Source of the DNA: Pedococcus cremeus
Lineage (GTDB): Bacteria; Actinomycetota; Actinomycetes; Actinomycetales; Dermatophilaceae
DNA length: 64,000 nucleotides
Direction: 5' to 3'
Assembly (NCBI RefSeq): GCF_900111375.1
Contig: NZ_FOHB01000004.1
Span: 248,001 to 312,000, forward strand
Below, piece after piece: positions 36,920-45,305 of the stretch (the first letter of the stretch is position 1; each line of letters starts with the position of its first letter). Position numbers and translations under genes: made by a program. The notes under the pieces were generated by a model. That model ran no database searches and was not told the origin of the DNA. It saw only the letters and a program-made list of their open reading frames with translations.

Positions 36920-38542
36920 ATGCGTGCGCTGCGCCGCTCGACCCTCGCCGGTCAGCTCCTGGTCTTCCAGGTCGCCCTCGTGATCGTCGTGCTGGTCGCC
37001 GTCGGCGCGCTGTCGCTGGCGCAGTCCGAGGCGACCTTCAACCGCGTCGAGGGCCGGCGCGCCTCGGCCCTGGCCGAGCAGCTCGCCGCCAACCCGCTGG
37101 TGCGCGACAACCTCGCGATCCCCGAGCAGCACACCGGCCTCGCCACCCTGGCGCAGCAGTTCGTCGTCCAGTCCCGCGTGACGACCGTGACGGTCGCCGA
37201 CGCCGACGAGCGGGTGCGCGTCTCCACGGACCCCATCATCGAGCGGTCTCCGCTGCCCCTGGGCGACCGGGGTGTCGACACGGGCAGCAGCTGGTCCGGG
37301 ACCATGGACGTCAACGGCGACCGCGAGCTCGTGTCGCAGGTGCCGGTGCTCAGCGTGCAGCCGGGTGAGGTCGGCAAGCACCTGGGCACCGTGATGATCA
37401 CGGTGGACTTCCCGTCGGTGTGGGAACGGCTGCGGGGCGCCTCGTCGTACCTCCTGACCTACGTCGGCATCGCCCTGGTGCTGGGGCTGCTGGGCTCGTG
37501 GCTGCTCGCCCGTCGCATCAAGCACCAGACGCTCGGGCTCGAGCCGCGCGAGATCGCCGGGCTGGCCGAGCACCGCGAGGCCCTCCTCTACGGCATCGCC
37601 GAGGGGGTCATCGCGCTCGACCCCCAGAACCGCATCACGCTGGTCAACGACGTCGCCCGACGGCTGCTCGACCTGCCCGAGCACGCGGCCGGGGTGAGCC
37701 TGGCCGACCTGCGCATCCAGGGGCGCCTGCGCGACGTGCTGTCCGGCGAGGGCGACGCGCGCGACGAGGTGGTCATCCGCCGCGGCCGGGTGCTCGTCAT
37801 GAACCGGATGGCCGTCGAGAAGGACGGTCACCGTCTCGGCACGGTCACCACCCTGCGCGACCGCACCGAGCTGGCCCAGCTCGAGCGGGAGATCGGCTCG
37901 TTCCGCAGCTCCACCCAGCTGCTGCGCGCCCAGGCCCACGAGTTCGCCAACCAGCTGCACACCATCTCGGGCCTGATCCAGATCGGCGAGTACGACGAGG
38001 TGGTCAGCTACGTCGACGCCGTCAGCCGGCACCGCGAGTCGCTCGACCTGACCGTGAACCGGAGGGTCCACGACAACGCGGTGGCGGCCCTGCTCATGGC
38101 CAAGTCCTCCCTCGCGGCCGAGCGCCGGGTCGAGCTGCGGGTCAGCGGCGACACCTCCCTCGAGCGGCTCGAGCCGGCCGACTCGGCCGACGTCGCGACC
38201 GTCGTCGGCAACCTCGTCGACAACGCCATCGACGCCGCCACCGGCTCACCCGACGCCTGGGTCGAGGTGGCCCTGCACCAGGACGCCACCACCGTCGAGG
38301 TCGTGGTGCGCGACTCAGGCCCGGGGGTCGCACCCGAGGTGGCGCAGGAGGTCTTCACCCACGGGTTCACCACCAAGGCCGCCGCGTCGGGCGAGCGGGG
38401 CATCGGCCTCGCGCTCACGCGACTGGTCTGCCAGCGGCGCGGCGGCGAGGTCGCGCTCTCCAACACCGAGGACGGCGCCATGTTCCGGGCCCAGCTCACC
38501 GTCACCGCCGTCGCCGGAGCCGTCACGGAGCCCGTGTCGTGA
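36920..38542 (+). CDS. CitA/DcuS-type sensor histidine kinase
   Basis: Senses an external carboxylate. About 540 residues: membrane helix 1 (about 12-35), extracellular PAS-like sensor (about 40-170), helix 2 (about 180-200), cytoplasmic PAS (about 218-320), an SpoOB-type dimerisation helix with the phospho-acceptor in AHEFANQLHTISGLIQ (His about 340), and a HATPase domain with NLVDNAIDAA and DSGPGVAPEV plus GERGIGLALTR. The start is uncertain: ATG at 36920 has a CATAGT box 5 nt upstream (leaderless), while GTGs at 36914, 36896 and 36887 are in frame. The stop overlaps the response regulator start (GTGA). It is divergent from tctC. Confidence 0.9.
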   Translation: MRALRRSTLAGQLLVFQVALVIVVLVAVGALSLAQSEATFNRVEGRRASALAEQLAANPLVRDNLAIPEQHTGLATLAQQFVVQSRVTTVTVADADERVRVSTDPIIERSPLPLGDRGVDTGSSWSGTMDVNGDRELVSQVPVLSVQPGEVGKHLGTVMITVDFPSVWERLRGASSYLLTYVGIALVLGLLGSWLLARRIKHQTLGLEPREIAGLAEHREALLYGIAEGVIALDPQNRITLVNDVARRLLDLPEHAAGVSLADLRIQGRLRDVLSGEGDARDEVVIRRGRVLVMNRMAVEKDGHRLGTVTTLRDRTELAQLEREIGSFRSSTQLLRAQAHEFANQLHTISGLIQIGEYDEVVSYVDAVSRHRESLDLTVNRRVHDNAVAALLMAKSSLAAERRVELRVSGDTSLERLEPADSADVATVVGNLVDNAIDAATGSPDAWVEVALHQDATTVEVVVRDSGPGVAPEVAQEVFTHGFTTKAAASGERGIGLALTRLVCQRRGGEVALSNTEDGAMFRAQLTVTAVAGAVTEPVS

Positions 38543-39210
38543 TCCGGGTGCTCGTCGTCGACGACGACTTCATGGTGGCGCGCATCCACACCGGCTTCGT
38601 CGCGCGCCTCGCGGGCTTCGAGGTGGTCGGTGCCCGCCACACCGGTCGCGACGCGCTGGCCGCCGTCGCCGAGCTGGGGCCCGACCTGGTGCTGCTCGAC
38701 CTCTACCTGCCCGACCTCTTCGGCCTCGACGTGCTGGCCCAGCTGCGCGCCGACGGCGAGGACTGCGACGTCATGGTCATCAGTGCCGCCAAGGAGGTCG
38801 ACGCGGTGCGCCGGGCGTCGCACCAGGGCGTCGTCGACTACCTGCTCAAGCCCTTCGGGTTCGACGACCTGCGCGACCGGCTGGAGCGGTATGCCGCGCG
38901 TCGTGACCTGCTGAAGGCGGCCGAGCTCGAGGGCCAGCACGACATCGACCGGCTGCTGGGGCGACGCACCTCCACAGCGACCCAGCCACTCCCCAAGGGC
39001 ATGAGCGTCGAGACCGCCCAGGTGGTCGAGCGGGTCCTGCGCGACAGCGAGGGCACCCTGTCGGCGAGCGAGTGCGCCGAGCAGGCCGGGCTCTCACGGG
39101 TCAGCGCCCGCCGGTACCTCGAGCACTTCACCACCACGGGGCAGGCCGAGGTGCGCCTGCGCTACGGCACCACCGGCCGGCCCGAGCGCCGCTACCGCTG
39201 GGGCTCCTGA
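38539..39210 (+). CDS. CitB/DcuR-type response regulator
   Basis: Partner of the upstream kinase. 223 residues: receiver domain (about 1-120) with acidic pocket VVDDDF and phospho-acceptor Asp54 in LLDLYLPD, the switch Lys in LLKPFGF, then a helix-turn-helix (ASECAEQAGLSRVSARRYLEH, read in pieces, about 170-195) and a basic C-terminus (RPERRYRWGS). The GTG start overlaps the kinase stop. The likely target is the divergent tctCBA-usp operon. Confidence 0.92.
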   Translation: MIRVLVVDDDFMVARIHTGFVARLAGFEVVGARHTGRDALAAVAELGPDLVLLDLYLPDLFGLDVLAQLRADGEDCDVMVISAAKEVDAVRRASHQGVVDYLLKPFGFDDLRDRLERYAARRDLLKAAELEGQHDIDRLLGRRTSTATQPLPKGMSVETAQVVERVLRDSEGTLSASECAEQAGLSRVSARRYLEHFTTTGQAEVRLRYGTTGRPERRYRWGS

Positions 39211-39225
39211 GGGTCGCTGCCGCAA

Positions 39226-39275
39226 GGACTCCTGAGCGCCCGGCTCCGGGAGGGGCCGGAGGTCCCTTTCTTTTT
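39226..39275 (+). terminator. Rho-independent terminator after the two-component genes
   Basis: GGAC-TCC (39226-39232) pairs with GGAGGTCC (39258-39265) with one bulged base, enclosing GGCTCC/GGGGCC (loop GGGA). It is followed by the pyrimidine tract CTTTCTTTTT. This is a rare conventional T-tailed terminator in a very GC-rich sequence. Its T tract runs straight into the palindrome before the DsbA-like gene. Confidence 0.75.
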
Positions 39276-39292
39276 CACAAACTTGTTGTGAA
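39274..39292. promoter_or_regulatory. Candidate operator for the DsbA-like/HTH-regulator unit
   Basis: TTCACAA-N5-TTGTGAA is a perfect 7+7 inverted repeat, 33 bp before the DsbA-like start codon, in an unusually AT-rich patch. The regulator encoded at 40120 is the nearest candidate to bind it. Confidence 0.55.
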
Positions 39293-39324
39293 TATGAATG
39301 GTGTCCCCACCCGGAGGTGAACCC

Positions 39325-40071
39325 ATGACCAGCATCCACACGCCGCTCACCATCCTGTACGGCGACTTCTCCTGCCCCTGGTCCTACCTGGCCTACCACC
39401 GACTGGCCCGGCTGTACCCCACCGCGGGCGACGTCGAGTTCAGGGCTGTCGAGCACGACCCGTGGCGCGCCCGGCCGAGGAGCTCCGCGAGCGAGTCACT
39501 CGCCTGCCTGGACGAGGAGCTCGGCCGCGTCGCCGCGCAGCTGCTGCCCGGCGAGACGCTGCCCCTGGCTCTCCCGCCCGCCGTACCGATCACGCGGGCA
39601 GCGGTCTCCGGCTACGCCGAGGCGTTCGGCGCCGACGTCGCCGACCTCGCCGCGACCCGGCTGTTCGAGGCGTTCTGGACCCGCGGCACCGACCTGTCCA
39701 GCCCCGCGGCGGTGCGAACCCTCCTGACCGACGCCGTCATGGCGGGCACCTCGCCGAGCGACCCGCTGCGCCGGTGGGGACACGCGGTCGACGTCACCGG
39801 CGGCCCCATGACCACGACCGCCTGGCGACTGGTGCGCCGGTGGCGCGAGGAGTGGACGGCCATGGAGAAGGAGGTCGTGCCGGTGCTCGTGCTCCCGGAC
39901 GGCGAGCACCTCTACGGCGTCGACGCGGTGGAGCACCTCGGTCAGGCCCTGGCGACCAGCGGTGTCGACCCGTCCGCCGACCTGGTCCGGCCGGAGCCGG
40001 GACCCCGCCCGCCCCTCGACGGCTACGGCCGCGTGCAGGTCCTCTACCCCGCCACCGGACCGGTCTGGTGA
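39325..40071 (+). CDS. DsbA-family thioredoxin-fold protein (FrnE-like)
   Basis: A 248-residue protein with the DsbA insertion fold. The redox-type motif is CPWS (residues 17-20, in YGDFSCPWSYLA), so only the first cysteine is present. That matches FrnE or 2-hydroxychromene-2-carboxylate isomerase-like members rather than a classical CXXC oxidase. It has no signal peptide, so it is cytosolic. GGAGGTG lies 6 nt upstream of the ATG. A cysteine-containing HTH regulator follows 48 bp downstream, suggesting redox- or thiol-linked control. Confidence 0.83.
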   Translation: MTSIHTPLTILYGDFSCPWSYLAYHRLARLYPTAGDVEFRAVEHDPWRARPRSSASESLACLDEELGRVAAQLLPGETLPLALPPAVPITRAAVSGYAEAFGADVADLAATRLFEAFWTRGTDLSSPAAVRTLLTDAVMAGTSPSDPLRRWGHAVDVTGGPMTTTAWRLVRRWREEWTAMEKEVVPVLVLPDGEHLYGVDAVEHLGQALATSGVDPSADLVRPEPGPRPPLDGYGRVQVLYPATGPVW

Positions 40072-40074
40072 GGT

Positions 40075-40118
40075 GACGGCTGAGACGACGGCTGAGATGA
40101 CGGCTGAGATGACGGAGC
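40075..40118. repeat. Short tandem repeat between the DsbA-like gene and the HTH regulator
   Basis: A 12-bp unit, GACGGCTGAGAT (first copy with C for T at the end), is repeated three times and then begins a fourth. It fills nearly the whole gap between the two genes and runs into the GGAG before the regulator start, so copy-number change could alter translation of the regulator. Confidence 0.7.
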
Positions 40119-40119
40119 G

Positions 40120-40812
40120 ATGAAGGACAGCCCTCGAGGTCACGCCTCCACGAACGACGTCGTCGCCGGGCTCGGCCCGCGCCGGGCCGAGGTCCTGGCC
40201 GTCGTGCGGCGCTCGTCGACCCCCCTCGACGCCCCGGCTGTCGCCGACCTGCTCGGCATCCACCCCAACAGCGCGAGGTTCCACCTCGAGGCGCTGGTGC
40301 GGCTCGGGCTGGCCGACCGCAGCGCGCAGGAGCGGTCCTCCCCTGGCCGACCCGCGGTGGGGTATGCCGCGTCGGCCACCGGGCCGCTCGGGGCGGAGGC
40401 GAGCTACCGCGAGCTCGCCTCCACGCTCGCCGATGCCGTCACCCGGCGCGGCCGCACCCCCCAGGAGCGGGCGAGGCGGGCCGGCGCAGCCAAGGGCCGC
40501 ACGCTGGCCGTGACGCGGTCCACCGGCAGCGCGGCAGCCCTCGACACCGTCGTCCGGTCCCTGGCACGCCTCGGCTTCGACTCCTCAGCGAGCGCCACCC
40601 GGGGCGGTGCTCGCATCGAGATCACGCCGTGCCCCTTCCTCGAGCTCGTCGAGGAGCACGGTGCCGTCGTCTGCGCCGTCCACCACGGCCTCATGGACGG
40701 CGTGCTCGCCGAGCTCGACGCACCCCTGGTGGTCGACCAGCTCACGCCGTTCGCCGCCCCCGGCCGGTGCGTCGCGACCCTCGCCCGCCGCACCACAACC
40801 CGAGGAACCTGA
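40120..40812 (+). CDS. Winged-helix transcriptional regulator with Cys/His ligand set (SufR-like)
   Basis: A 230-residue regulator. The N-terminal winged helix is at about 20-80 (APAVADLLGIHPNSARFHLEALVRLGLA). The C-terminal half carries Cys171 (ITPCPFLELV), Cys185, His188 and Cys217, spaced as in SufR-like regulators that bind an iron-sulfur cluster or metal. It may therefore sense iron-sulfur or redox status (inference). It lies 48 bp after the DsbA-like gene on the same strand, with GGAG very close to the ATG. A 19-bp inverted repeat upstream of the DsbA-like gene is a candidate binding site. Confidence 0.8.
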   Translation: MKDSPRGHASTNDVVAGLGPRRAEVLAVVRRSSTPLDAPAVADLLGIHPNSARFHLEALVRLGLADRSAQERSSPGRPAVGYAASATGPLGAEASYRELASTLADAVTRRGRTPQERARRAGAAKGRTLAVTRSTGSAAALDTVVRSLARLGFDSSASATRGGARIEITPCPFLELVEEHGAVVCAVHHGLMDGVLAELDAPLVVDQLTPFAAPGRCVATLARRTTTRGT

Positions 40813-40894
40813 CCCACAGCTCGAGGTGGTAACGCGCCGGTGGCGCGCCGCCGCGTGCCACCCTCAGCCTCGTGGGCCGTGCCAGACTCGCCCC

Positions 40895-41665
40895 GTGGCG
40901 AATGCACCCGCTGCGGCCCAGGCCCTCGAGGTCCTCGCCCTCCTCGCCCGGCACACCGAGCCGCTGCCCGCCGGCTCCATCGCGCGCGAGCTCGGCATCC
41001 CCCGCTCGAGCACCTACCACCTGCTCGCCGTCCTCCGGGACCACGGCTTCGTGACCCACCTGCCCGAGGAGCGCCGCTACGGCCTCGGCGTCGCGGCCTA
41101 CGAGCTCGGCTCGGCCTACCAGCGCCAGGCGCCCCTGCAGCGCCTCGCCCGACCACTGCTCGGACGCCTCGTCGACGAGACGACCCACAACGCCCACCTC
41201 GCCGTGCTGCACGGCCGCGACGTGCTCTACGTCGTCGAGGAGCGCGCGCCCGGACGGCCGCTGCTCGTCACCGACGTCGGCGTGCGGCTGCCCGCTCCCC
41301 TGACCGCGAGCGGGCTGGCCATGCTGGCGGCGCTGCCCGCCGCGCAGGTGCGCGCGCTCTTCCCCCACCGCGACAGCCTCGTCCAGCGCGACGGCCGCGG
41401 ACCCACCTCGGTCTCGCAGCTGCGCCGCGAGCTCACCGAGGTGCGCAACCGCGGGTATGCCGTGGAGGACGGCTCAGTGAGCGAGGGCCTGTCCTCGGTG
41501 GCCCAGGCCGTGCTCGACCACACCGGCCACCCGGTGGCCGGTGTCGCCGTCACCTACCCGTCCGACCAGATCGACGCCGCCGAGCAGGCGCGCCTCGTGG
41601 CCGCCGTCAACCGCGCGGCCACCAGCCTGTCGGCCCGGCTCGGCGCGCGCCGCAGCTCCGGCTGA
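40895..41665 (+). CDS. IclR-family transcriptional regulator
   Basis: A 256-residue regulator. The winged helix-turn-helix is at about 8-70 (AGSIARELGIPRSSTYHLLAV), followed by the IclR effector domain (about 80-250, with THNAHLAVLHGRDVLYVVE and the end-of-domain GVAVTYPSDQ). The GTG at 40895 has a CAGACT box 6 nt upstream and no ribosome site, so the message is probably leaderless. It is not beside a metabolic operon. An IclR-type regulator (HutR) controls hut genes in corynebacteria, so this gene is a possible owner of the hut operators at 23.4 and 29.9 kb, though nothing but family membership supports that. Confidence 0.88.
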   Translation: MANAPAAAQALEVLALLARHTEPLPAGSIARELGIPRSSTYHLLAVLRDHGFVTHLPEERRYGLGVAAYELGSAYQRQAPLQRLARPLLGRLVDETTHNAHLAVLHGRDVLYVVEERAPGRPLLVTDVGVRLPAPLTASGLAMLAALPAAQVRALFPHRDSLVQRDGRGPTSVSQLRRELTEVRNRGYAVEDGSVSEGLSSVAQAVLDHTGHPVAGVAVTYPSDQIDAAEQARLVAAVNRAATSLSARLGARRSSG

Positions 41666-41674
41666 ACGGAGCAG

Positions 41675-42241
41675 TCAGGCCGACCCGTCGCGGACGCGAC
41701 GGTACCGCTCGTAGACCACCCGCGGGGCGAACGTCCTCGTCTCGAGAAGGCTCAGCCCGATGTCCTCGGTGACCGGTGGCAGGAACGGCGTGCCACCGCC
41801 GACGACGACCGGGTTGCGGAAGATGTGGAACTCGTCGACGAGGCCGAGCTCGACCGCCTCCGCCGCCAGGCCGGGGCCGCCGATCCCGACGTCCTTGTCC
41901 GTGGAGCCGAGTGCCGCGGCGACCTCCTCGGCGACCGACCCCTCGGCGAGCCGGGCGTTGCTGCCCTCGACGCGGTCGAGCGTGCGGCTGAAGACGACCT
42001 TCGGCAGGGACACCCACACGTCGGCGAACGCGGCCTCGAGCTCGGTCTCGCGCAACGAGGGGTCGGTCTCCCAGACCTGCATCGTCTCGTAGAGCCGACG
42101 CCCCAGGAGGTGCACGCCGAGCGCGCGGGTCTGCTCGAGGTGGAAGCGGAACTGCTCCTCGCTGGGCACCCCCCACGCGAACTCGCCCCTGCGGTCGGCG
42201 GTGAACCCGTCGACCGAGACCCCCATCGAGTAGATCAGCAT
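41675..42241 (-). CDS. Dihydrofolate reductase-like (RibD C-terminal domain) protein
   Basis: A 188-residue NADPH-binding reductase fold, starting MLIYSMGVSVDGFTADRRG, with LLGRRLYETMQVWE and the phosphate-binding GIGGPGLAAEAVE. The family includes RibD reductases and many uncharacterised proteins common in actinobacteria; the substrate is unknown. The ATG at 42241 overlaps the region upstream of the divergent MobA-like gene, and its 3' end faces iclR 10 bp away. Confidence 0.85.
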   Translation of the reverse strand: MLIYSMGVSVDGFTADRRGEFAWGVPSEEQFRFHLEQTRALGVHLLGRRLYETMQVWETDPSLRETELEAAFADVWVSLPKVVFSRTLDRVEGSNARLAEGSVAEEVAAALGSTDKDVGIGGPGLAAEAVELGLVDEFHIFRNPVVVGGGTPFLPPVTEDIGLSLLETRTFAPRVVYERYRRVRDGSA

Positions 42242-42329
42242 GGCTCACGATGGCACGGCGCGTGCCGACACCGCACCGGGTTTCGGGCCGGTTCGCGCGC
42301 TCTGCCGCGAGCGTGGAAACCTGTCGCCC

Positions 42330-42923
42330 GTGAGCAGCGAACCGGTGGTGACGACGACGGCGGTCGTCCTGTGCGGCGGAGAGAGCCGGCGGTTCGGCTC
42401 CGACAAGACCCGCGCCGACCTCGACGGCCTGCCGGTGCTCGACACCCTGCTCTCCTCGCTGCCCGCCGGCTGGGACGTGCTCTGCGTCGGCCCGGAGCGC
42501 CCCACCGGCCGCGAAGCCGTGCGCTGGACCCGCGAGGACCCACCGGGCGGCGGGCCGGTCGCCGGGCTCGCGGCCGCCCTCGCGGTCGTGGACACCCCGG
42601 TCACCGTGCTGCTCGGGGGTGACATGCCGCACGCCGGGCCCGTCGCCGCCGAGCTCGCCGCGCACCTCGACGACGTCCCCGACGCGGACGCGGTGGCCGG
42701 CGTCGACGGTGAGGGACACGTGCAGCCGCTGCTCGCGGCATACCGGACCTCGGCACTGCGCGCCGCGCTGCCGGAGACGCCGGCCGGCACCCCGCTGCGC
42801 CGCCTGCTCGACGGCCTGCTGATCGAGCCGCGCCCGGTGGAGGGCCGCGCCAGCCAGGACATCGACACCCCTGAGGACCTCCAACGCGCGCGTCGCCACG
42901 TCGTGCCTAGGCTCGCACCATGA
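42330..42923 (+). CDS. mobA: MobA-like molybdenum cofactor guanylyltransferase / NTP transferase
   Basis: A 197-residue nucleotidyltransferase with the family motif LCGGESRRFGSDKTRADLDG (about 14-33) for GTP binding and a metal-binding Asp in LLGGDMPHAGP. MobA attaches GMP to molybdopterin. No other Mo-cofactor gene is in the window, so related NTP transferases remain possible. The GTG at 42330 is preferred because it places the motif near the N-terminus. The stop overlaps the start of the quinone oxidoreductase gene (ATGA). Confidence 0.8.
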   Translation: MSSEPVVTTTAVVLCGGESRRFGSDKTRADLDGLPVLDTLLSSLPAGWDVLCVGPERPTGREAVRWTREDPPGGGPVAGLAAALAVVDTPVTVLLGGDMPHAGPVAAELAAHLDDVPDADAVAGVDGEGHVQPLLAAYRTSALRAALPETPAGTPLRRLLDGLLIEPRPVEGRASQDIDTPEDLQRARRHVVPRLAP

Positions 42924-43897
42924 AGGCCATCACCATCCCGCAGCCCGGAGACGCCGACGCCCTGGTCCTCGCCGAGGTGCCCGACCCCGAGCCCGCTGCC
43001 GGGGAGGTGCGCATCCGCGTCGCGGCAGCCGGGGTGAACCGTGCCGACGTCATGCAGCGCCGCGGCTTCTACGACCCGCCGCCCGGCTCCTCGCCCTACC
43101 CCGGCCTGGAGGTCAGCGGCACCGTCGACGCGGTCGGCGAGGGCGTCACGCGGTGGTCGGTGGGCGACGAGGTCTGTGCCCTGCTGGTGGGGGGCGGCTA
43201 CGCCGAGCTGGTCTGCGCGCCCGAGGGCCAGGTGCTGCCGGTGCCGGCCGGGCTCGCGCTCGAGGACGCGGCCGCCCTGCCCGAGGTGGCGTGCACGGTG
43301 TGGTCCAACGTCTTCATGACGGCCAACCTGCTGCCGGGCCAGACGCTCCTCGTGCACGGCGGGTCCTCGGGCATCGGCACGATGGCCATCCAGCTCGCCC
43401 GCGAGGTGGGCGCCCACGTGGCTGTCACCGCCGGGTCGGCCGAGAAGCTCGAGGCCTGCAAGGACCTCGGCGCCGAGGTGCTGGTCAACTACCGCGAGCA
43501 GGACTTCGTGGAGGAGGTGCGGGCGGCCACCGGCGGTGCCGGCGCCGACGTCATCCTCGACAACATGGGGGCGAAGTACCTCGCGCGCAACGTGGACGCC
43601 CTCGCCACCAACGGCCGCCTCGTCGTCATCGGGCTGCAGGGTGGCACCAAGGCCGAGATCGACCTGAACGCCCTGCTGCGCAAGCGGGCCGCCGTCATCG
43701 CGACCTCGCTGCGGGCGCGACCGCTGGCGGAGAAGGCGACCATCGTGGCCGCGGTGCGCGAGCACGTCTGGCCGCTCGTCGAGGCCGGCCGGGTGCGCCC
43801 CGTGGTCCACTCGCGCCACCCCCTCGCCGACGCGCCGGCGGCGCACCGGGAGATGGAGGAGAGCGGCCACATCGGGAAGATCCTGCTGCTGCCCTGA
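42920..43897 (+). CDS. NAD(P)H-quinone oxidoreductase (zinc-independent MDR family)
   Basis: A 325-residue medium-chain dehydrogenase/reductase of the quinone oxidoreductase/PIG3 type. The N-terminal catalytic domain (about 1-125) has AGVNRADVMQRRGFYDPP. The Rossmann domain has the NADPH motif VHGGSSGIGTMAIQLARE (about 145). The zinc-binding cysteines of alcohol dehydrogenases are absent. It is translationally coupled to the MobA-like gene. The substrate is probably a quinone or other reactive carbonyl. Confidence 0.88.
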   Translation: MKAITIPQPGDADALVLAEVPDPEPAAGEVRIRVAAAGVNRADVMQRRGFYDPPPGSSPYPGLEVSGTVDAVGEGVTRWSVGDEVCALLVGGGYAELVCAPEGQVLPVPAGLALEDAAALPEVACTVWSNVFMTANLLPGQTLLVHGGSSGIGTMAIQLAREVGAHVAVTAGSAEKLEACKDLGAEVLVNYREQDFVEEVRAATGGAGADVILDNMGAKYLARNVDALATNGRLVVIGLQGGTKAEIDLNALLRKRAAVIATSLRARPLAEKATIVAAVREHVWPLVEAGRVRPVVHSRHPLADAPAAHREMEESGHIGKILLLP

Positions 43898-43955
43898 GGA
43901 CTGCGCCCTGCGAGAGGGGACGCGCTCGCGAGACCGAGCACCCGCGGCCGGCCGG

Positions 43956-44052
43956 TAGAATGGGGGCAGCTAAGGGTTCCTGTGCGTCCTTGGAGGCGGG
44001 TTCGGCGCACGCCCGCTGCGCCGTACCCCGGCACCTGCACAGAAACGAACCC
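43956..44052 (+). ncRNA. Structured leader RNA before the MFS transporter (unclassified)
   Basis: A TAGAAT box (43956-43961) precedes a leader that folds into a closed structure. GGGTTC (43974-43979) pairs with GAACCC (44047-44052), then CTGTGC (43980-43985) pairs with GCACAG (44037-44042) with AAAC bulged on the 3' side. An inner hairpin CGGCGCA / TGCGCCG (loop CGCCCGC) lies within. The closing stem ends two bases before the GTG start of the transporter, and no ribosome site is visible. It could be a cis-regulatory RNA; it does not match a riboswitch class I recognise. Confidence 0.45.
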
Positions 44053-44054
44053 GC

Positions 44055-45305
44055 GTGTCACCCATCGCCTCCTACCGGCGGCTCTTCGCCCTGGCCGGAC
44101 CCCTCTTCGTCGTCACCGCCTTCCTCGGCCGGCTGCCCCTGGCCATGAGCCAGATGGGCGCCCTCCTCCTCGTGTCGTCCGCGACCGGCTCGTATGCCGC
44201 CGGCGGCCTGGCGGCCGGGACGCTCGCCGTCGCCAACGCCGTCTGCTCCCCCGTCGCCGGAGCACTGGCCGACCGGGTCGGGCAGCGCCCCGTGGTGCTG
44301 GTGCAGTCGGTGGTCGGCGGCCTGGCGCTCGCCGCTCTCGTCCTGCTCGCCTCCGCCGGCTCGACGACGTCGCTGTTGGTCGCCTCGGCTGGGCTGGCGG
44401 GTGCCTTCATGCCCCAGATCGGCCCACTTGCTCGTGCCCGCTGGCGTCCCATCACCCACGGCAGCGGCGCGCACCAGCCGCGGCTGGTCGAGGCGGCCTT
44501 CTCCTACGAGGGCGCCGCCGACGAGGCGTCCTTCGTGCTCGGCCCCGCCCTGCTCGGCACCCTCGTCGCAGTGGCTGCGCCCGGCGCCGGCCTGCTGACG
44601 GCCGCCGCGCTGCTGCTCGTCTTCGGTGTCTGGTTCGCGCTGCACCCCACCGCCACGCTGACCCACGCCGCACGCCATGAAGGGCACGCGACCGGGCGCC
44701 TTCTGACGCCCGTGTTCGTGGTGCTGCTGCTCGCCCAGCTGCTCATCGGGGTGGTCTTCGGGTCGGTGCAGACCGGCACGACCGTGCTCGCCACCGCCGC
44801 GGGCGAGGCCGGGGGGGCCGGCCTGGTGCACGCGGTGCTGGGCATCGGCAGCGTCATCGCAGGCCTCGCGATCGCGGCCCTGCCCGAGCGTGTCACCTAC
44901 GCGACCCGGGTGCTCGTCACCGCCGGCGCGCTGCTCGTGCTCGGCCTGCCCCTGCTGTGGGTCGACTCGCTCCGCTCGCTCGTCCTGGTCGTGCTGGTGC
45001 TCGGCTTCGCCGTCGCGCCCTACATGATCAGCAACTTCACGCTGGGCGAGCGAGCCGTGCCGGTGACCCGGGTCGGTGCCGCCATGACCCTGCTGGCCGC
45101 GGCCACCGGCCTGGGCTACGCGCTGGGCTCCGCCACCGCCGGCCGGCTGGCCGACGCGTCGGGACACACGGCGGCCTTCGCGGTCACCGTGTCGGCCGGT
45201 GCCGCGGCGCTCGTGCTGGCCGCCGTGGCCCAGCCGCTGCTGCGCTCGGTGGTGCGGCATCCCACCGGCGCGCCGGCCACCCCGTCCCTTGACGCTGTGG
45301 GCTGA
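44055..45305 (+). CDS. MFS-family transporter
   Basis: A 416-residue permease with about 12 hydrophobic helices in two halves. The first-half motif between helices 2 and 3 is GALADRVGQRPVVLVQSV, close to the MFS A-motif (G-x-x-x-D-R-x-G-R-R). The second half has ATAGRLADASGHTAAF. It is likely an efflux pump of unknown substrate. The GTG at 44055 has no Shine-Dalgarno sequence and directly follows the leader structure at 43974-44052. It is followed by the PadR operon on the same strand. Confidence 0.85.
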   Translation: MSPIASYRRLFALAGPLFVVTAFLGRLPLAMSQMGALLLVSSATGSYAAGGLAAGTLAVANAVCSPVAGALADRVGQRPVVLVQSVVGGLALAALVLLASAGSTTSLLVASAGLAGAFMPQIGPLARARWRPITHGSGAHQPRLVEAAFSYEGAADEASFVLGPALLGTLVAVAAPGAGLLTAAALLLVFGVWFALHPTATLTHAARHEGHATGRLLTPVFVVLLLAQLLIGVVFGSVQTGTTVLATAAGEAGGAGLVHAVLGIGSVIAGLAIAALPERVTYATRVLVTAGALLVLGLPLLWVDSLRSLVLVVLVLGFAVAPYMISNFTLGERAVPVTRVGAAMTLLAAATGLGYALGSATAGRLADASGHTAAFAVTVSAGAAALVLAAVAQPLLRSVVRHPTGAPATPSLDAVG

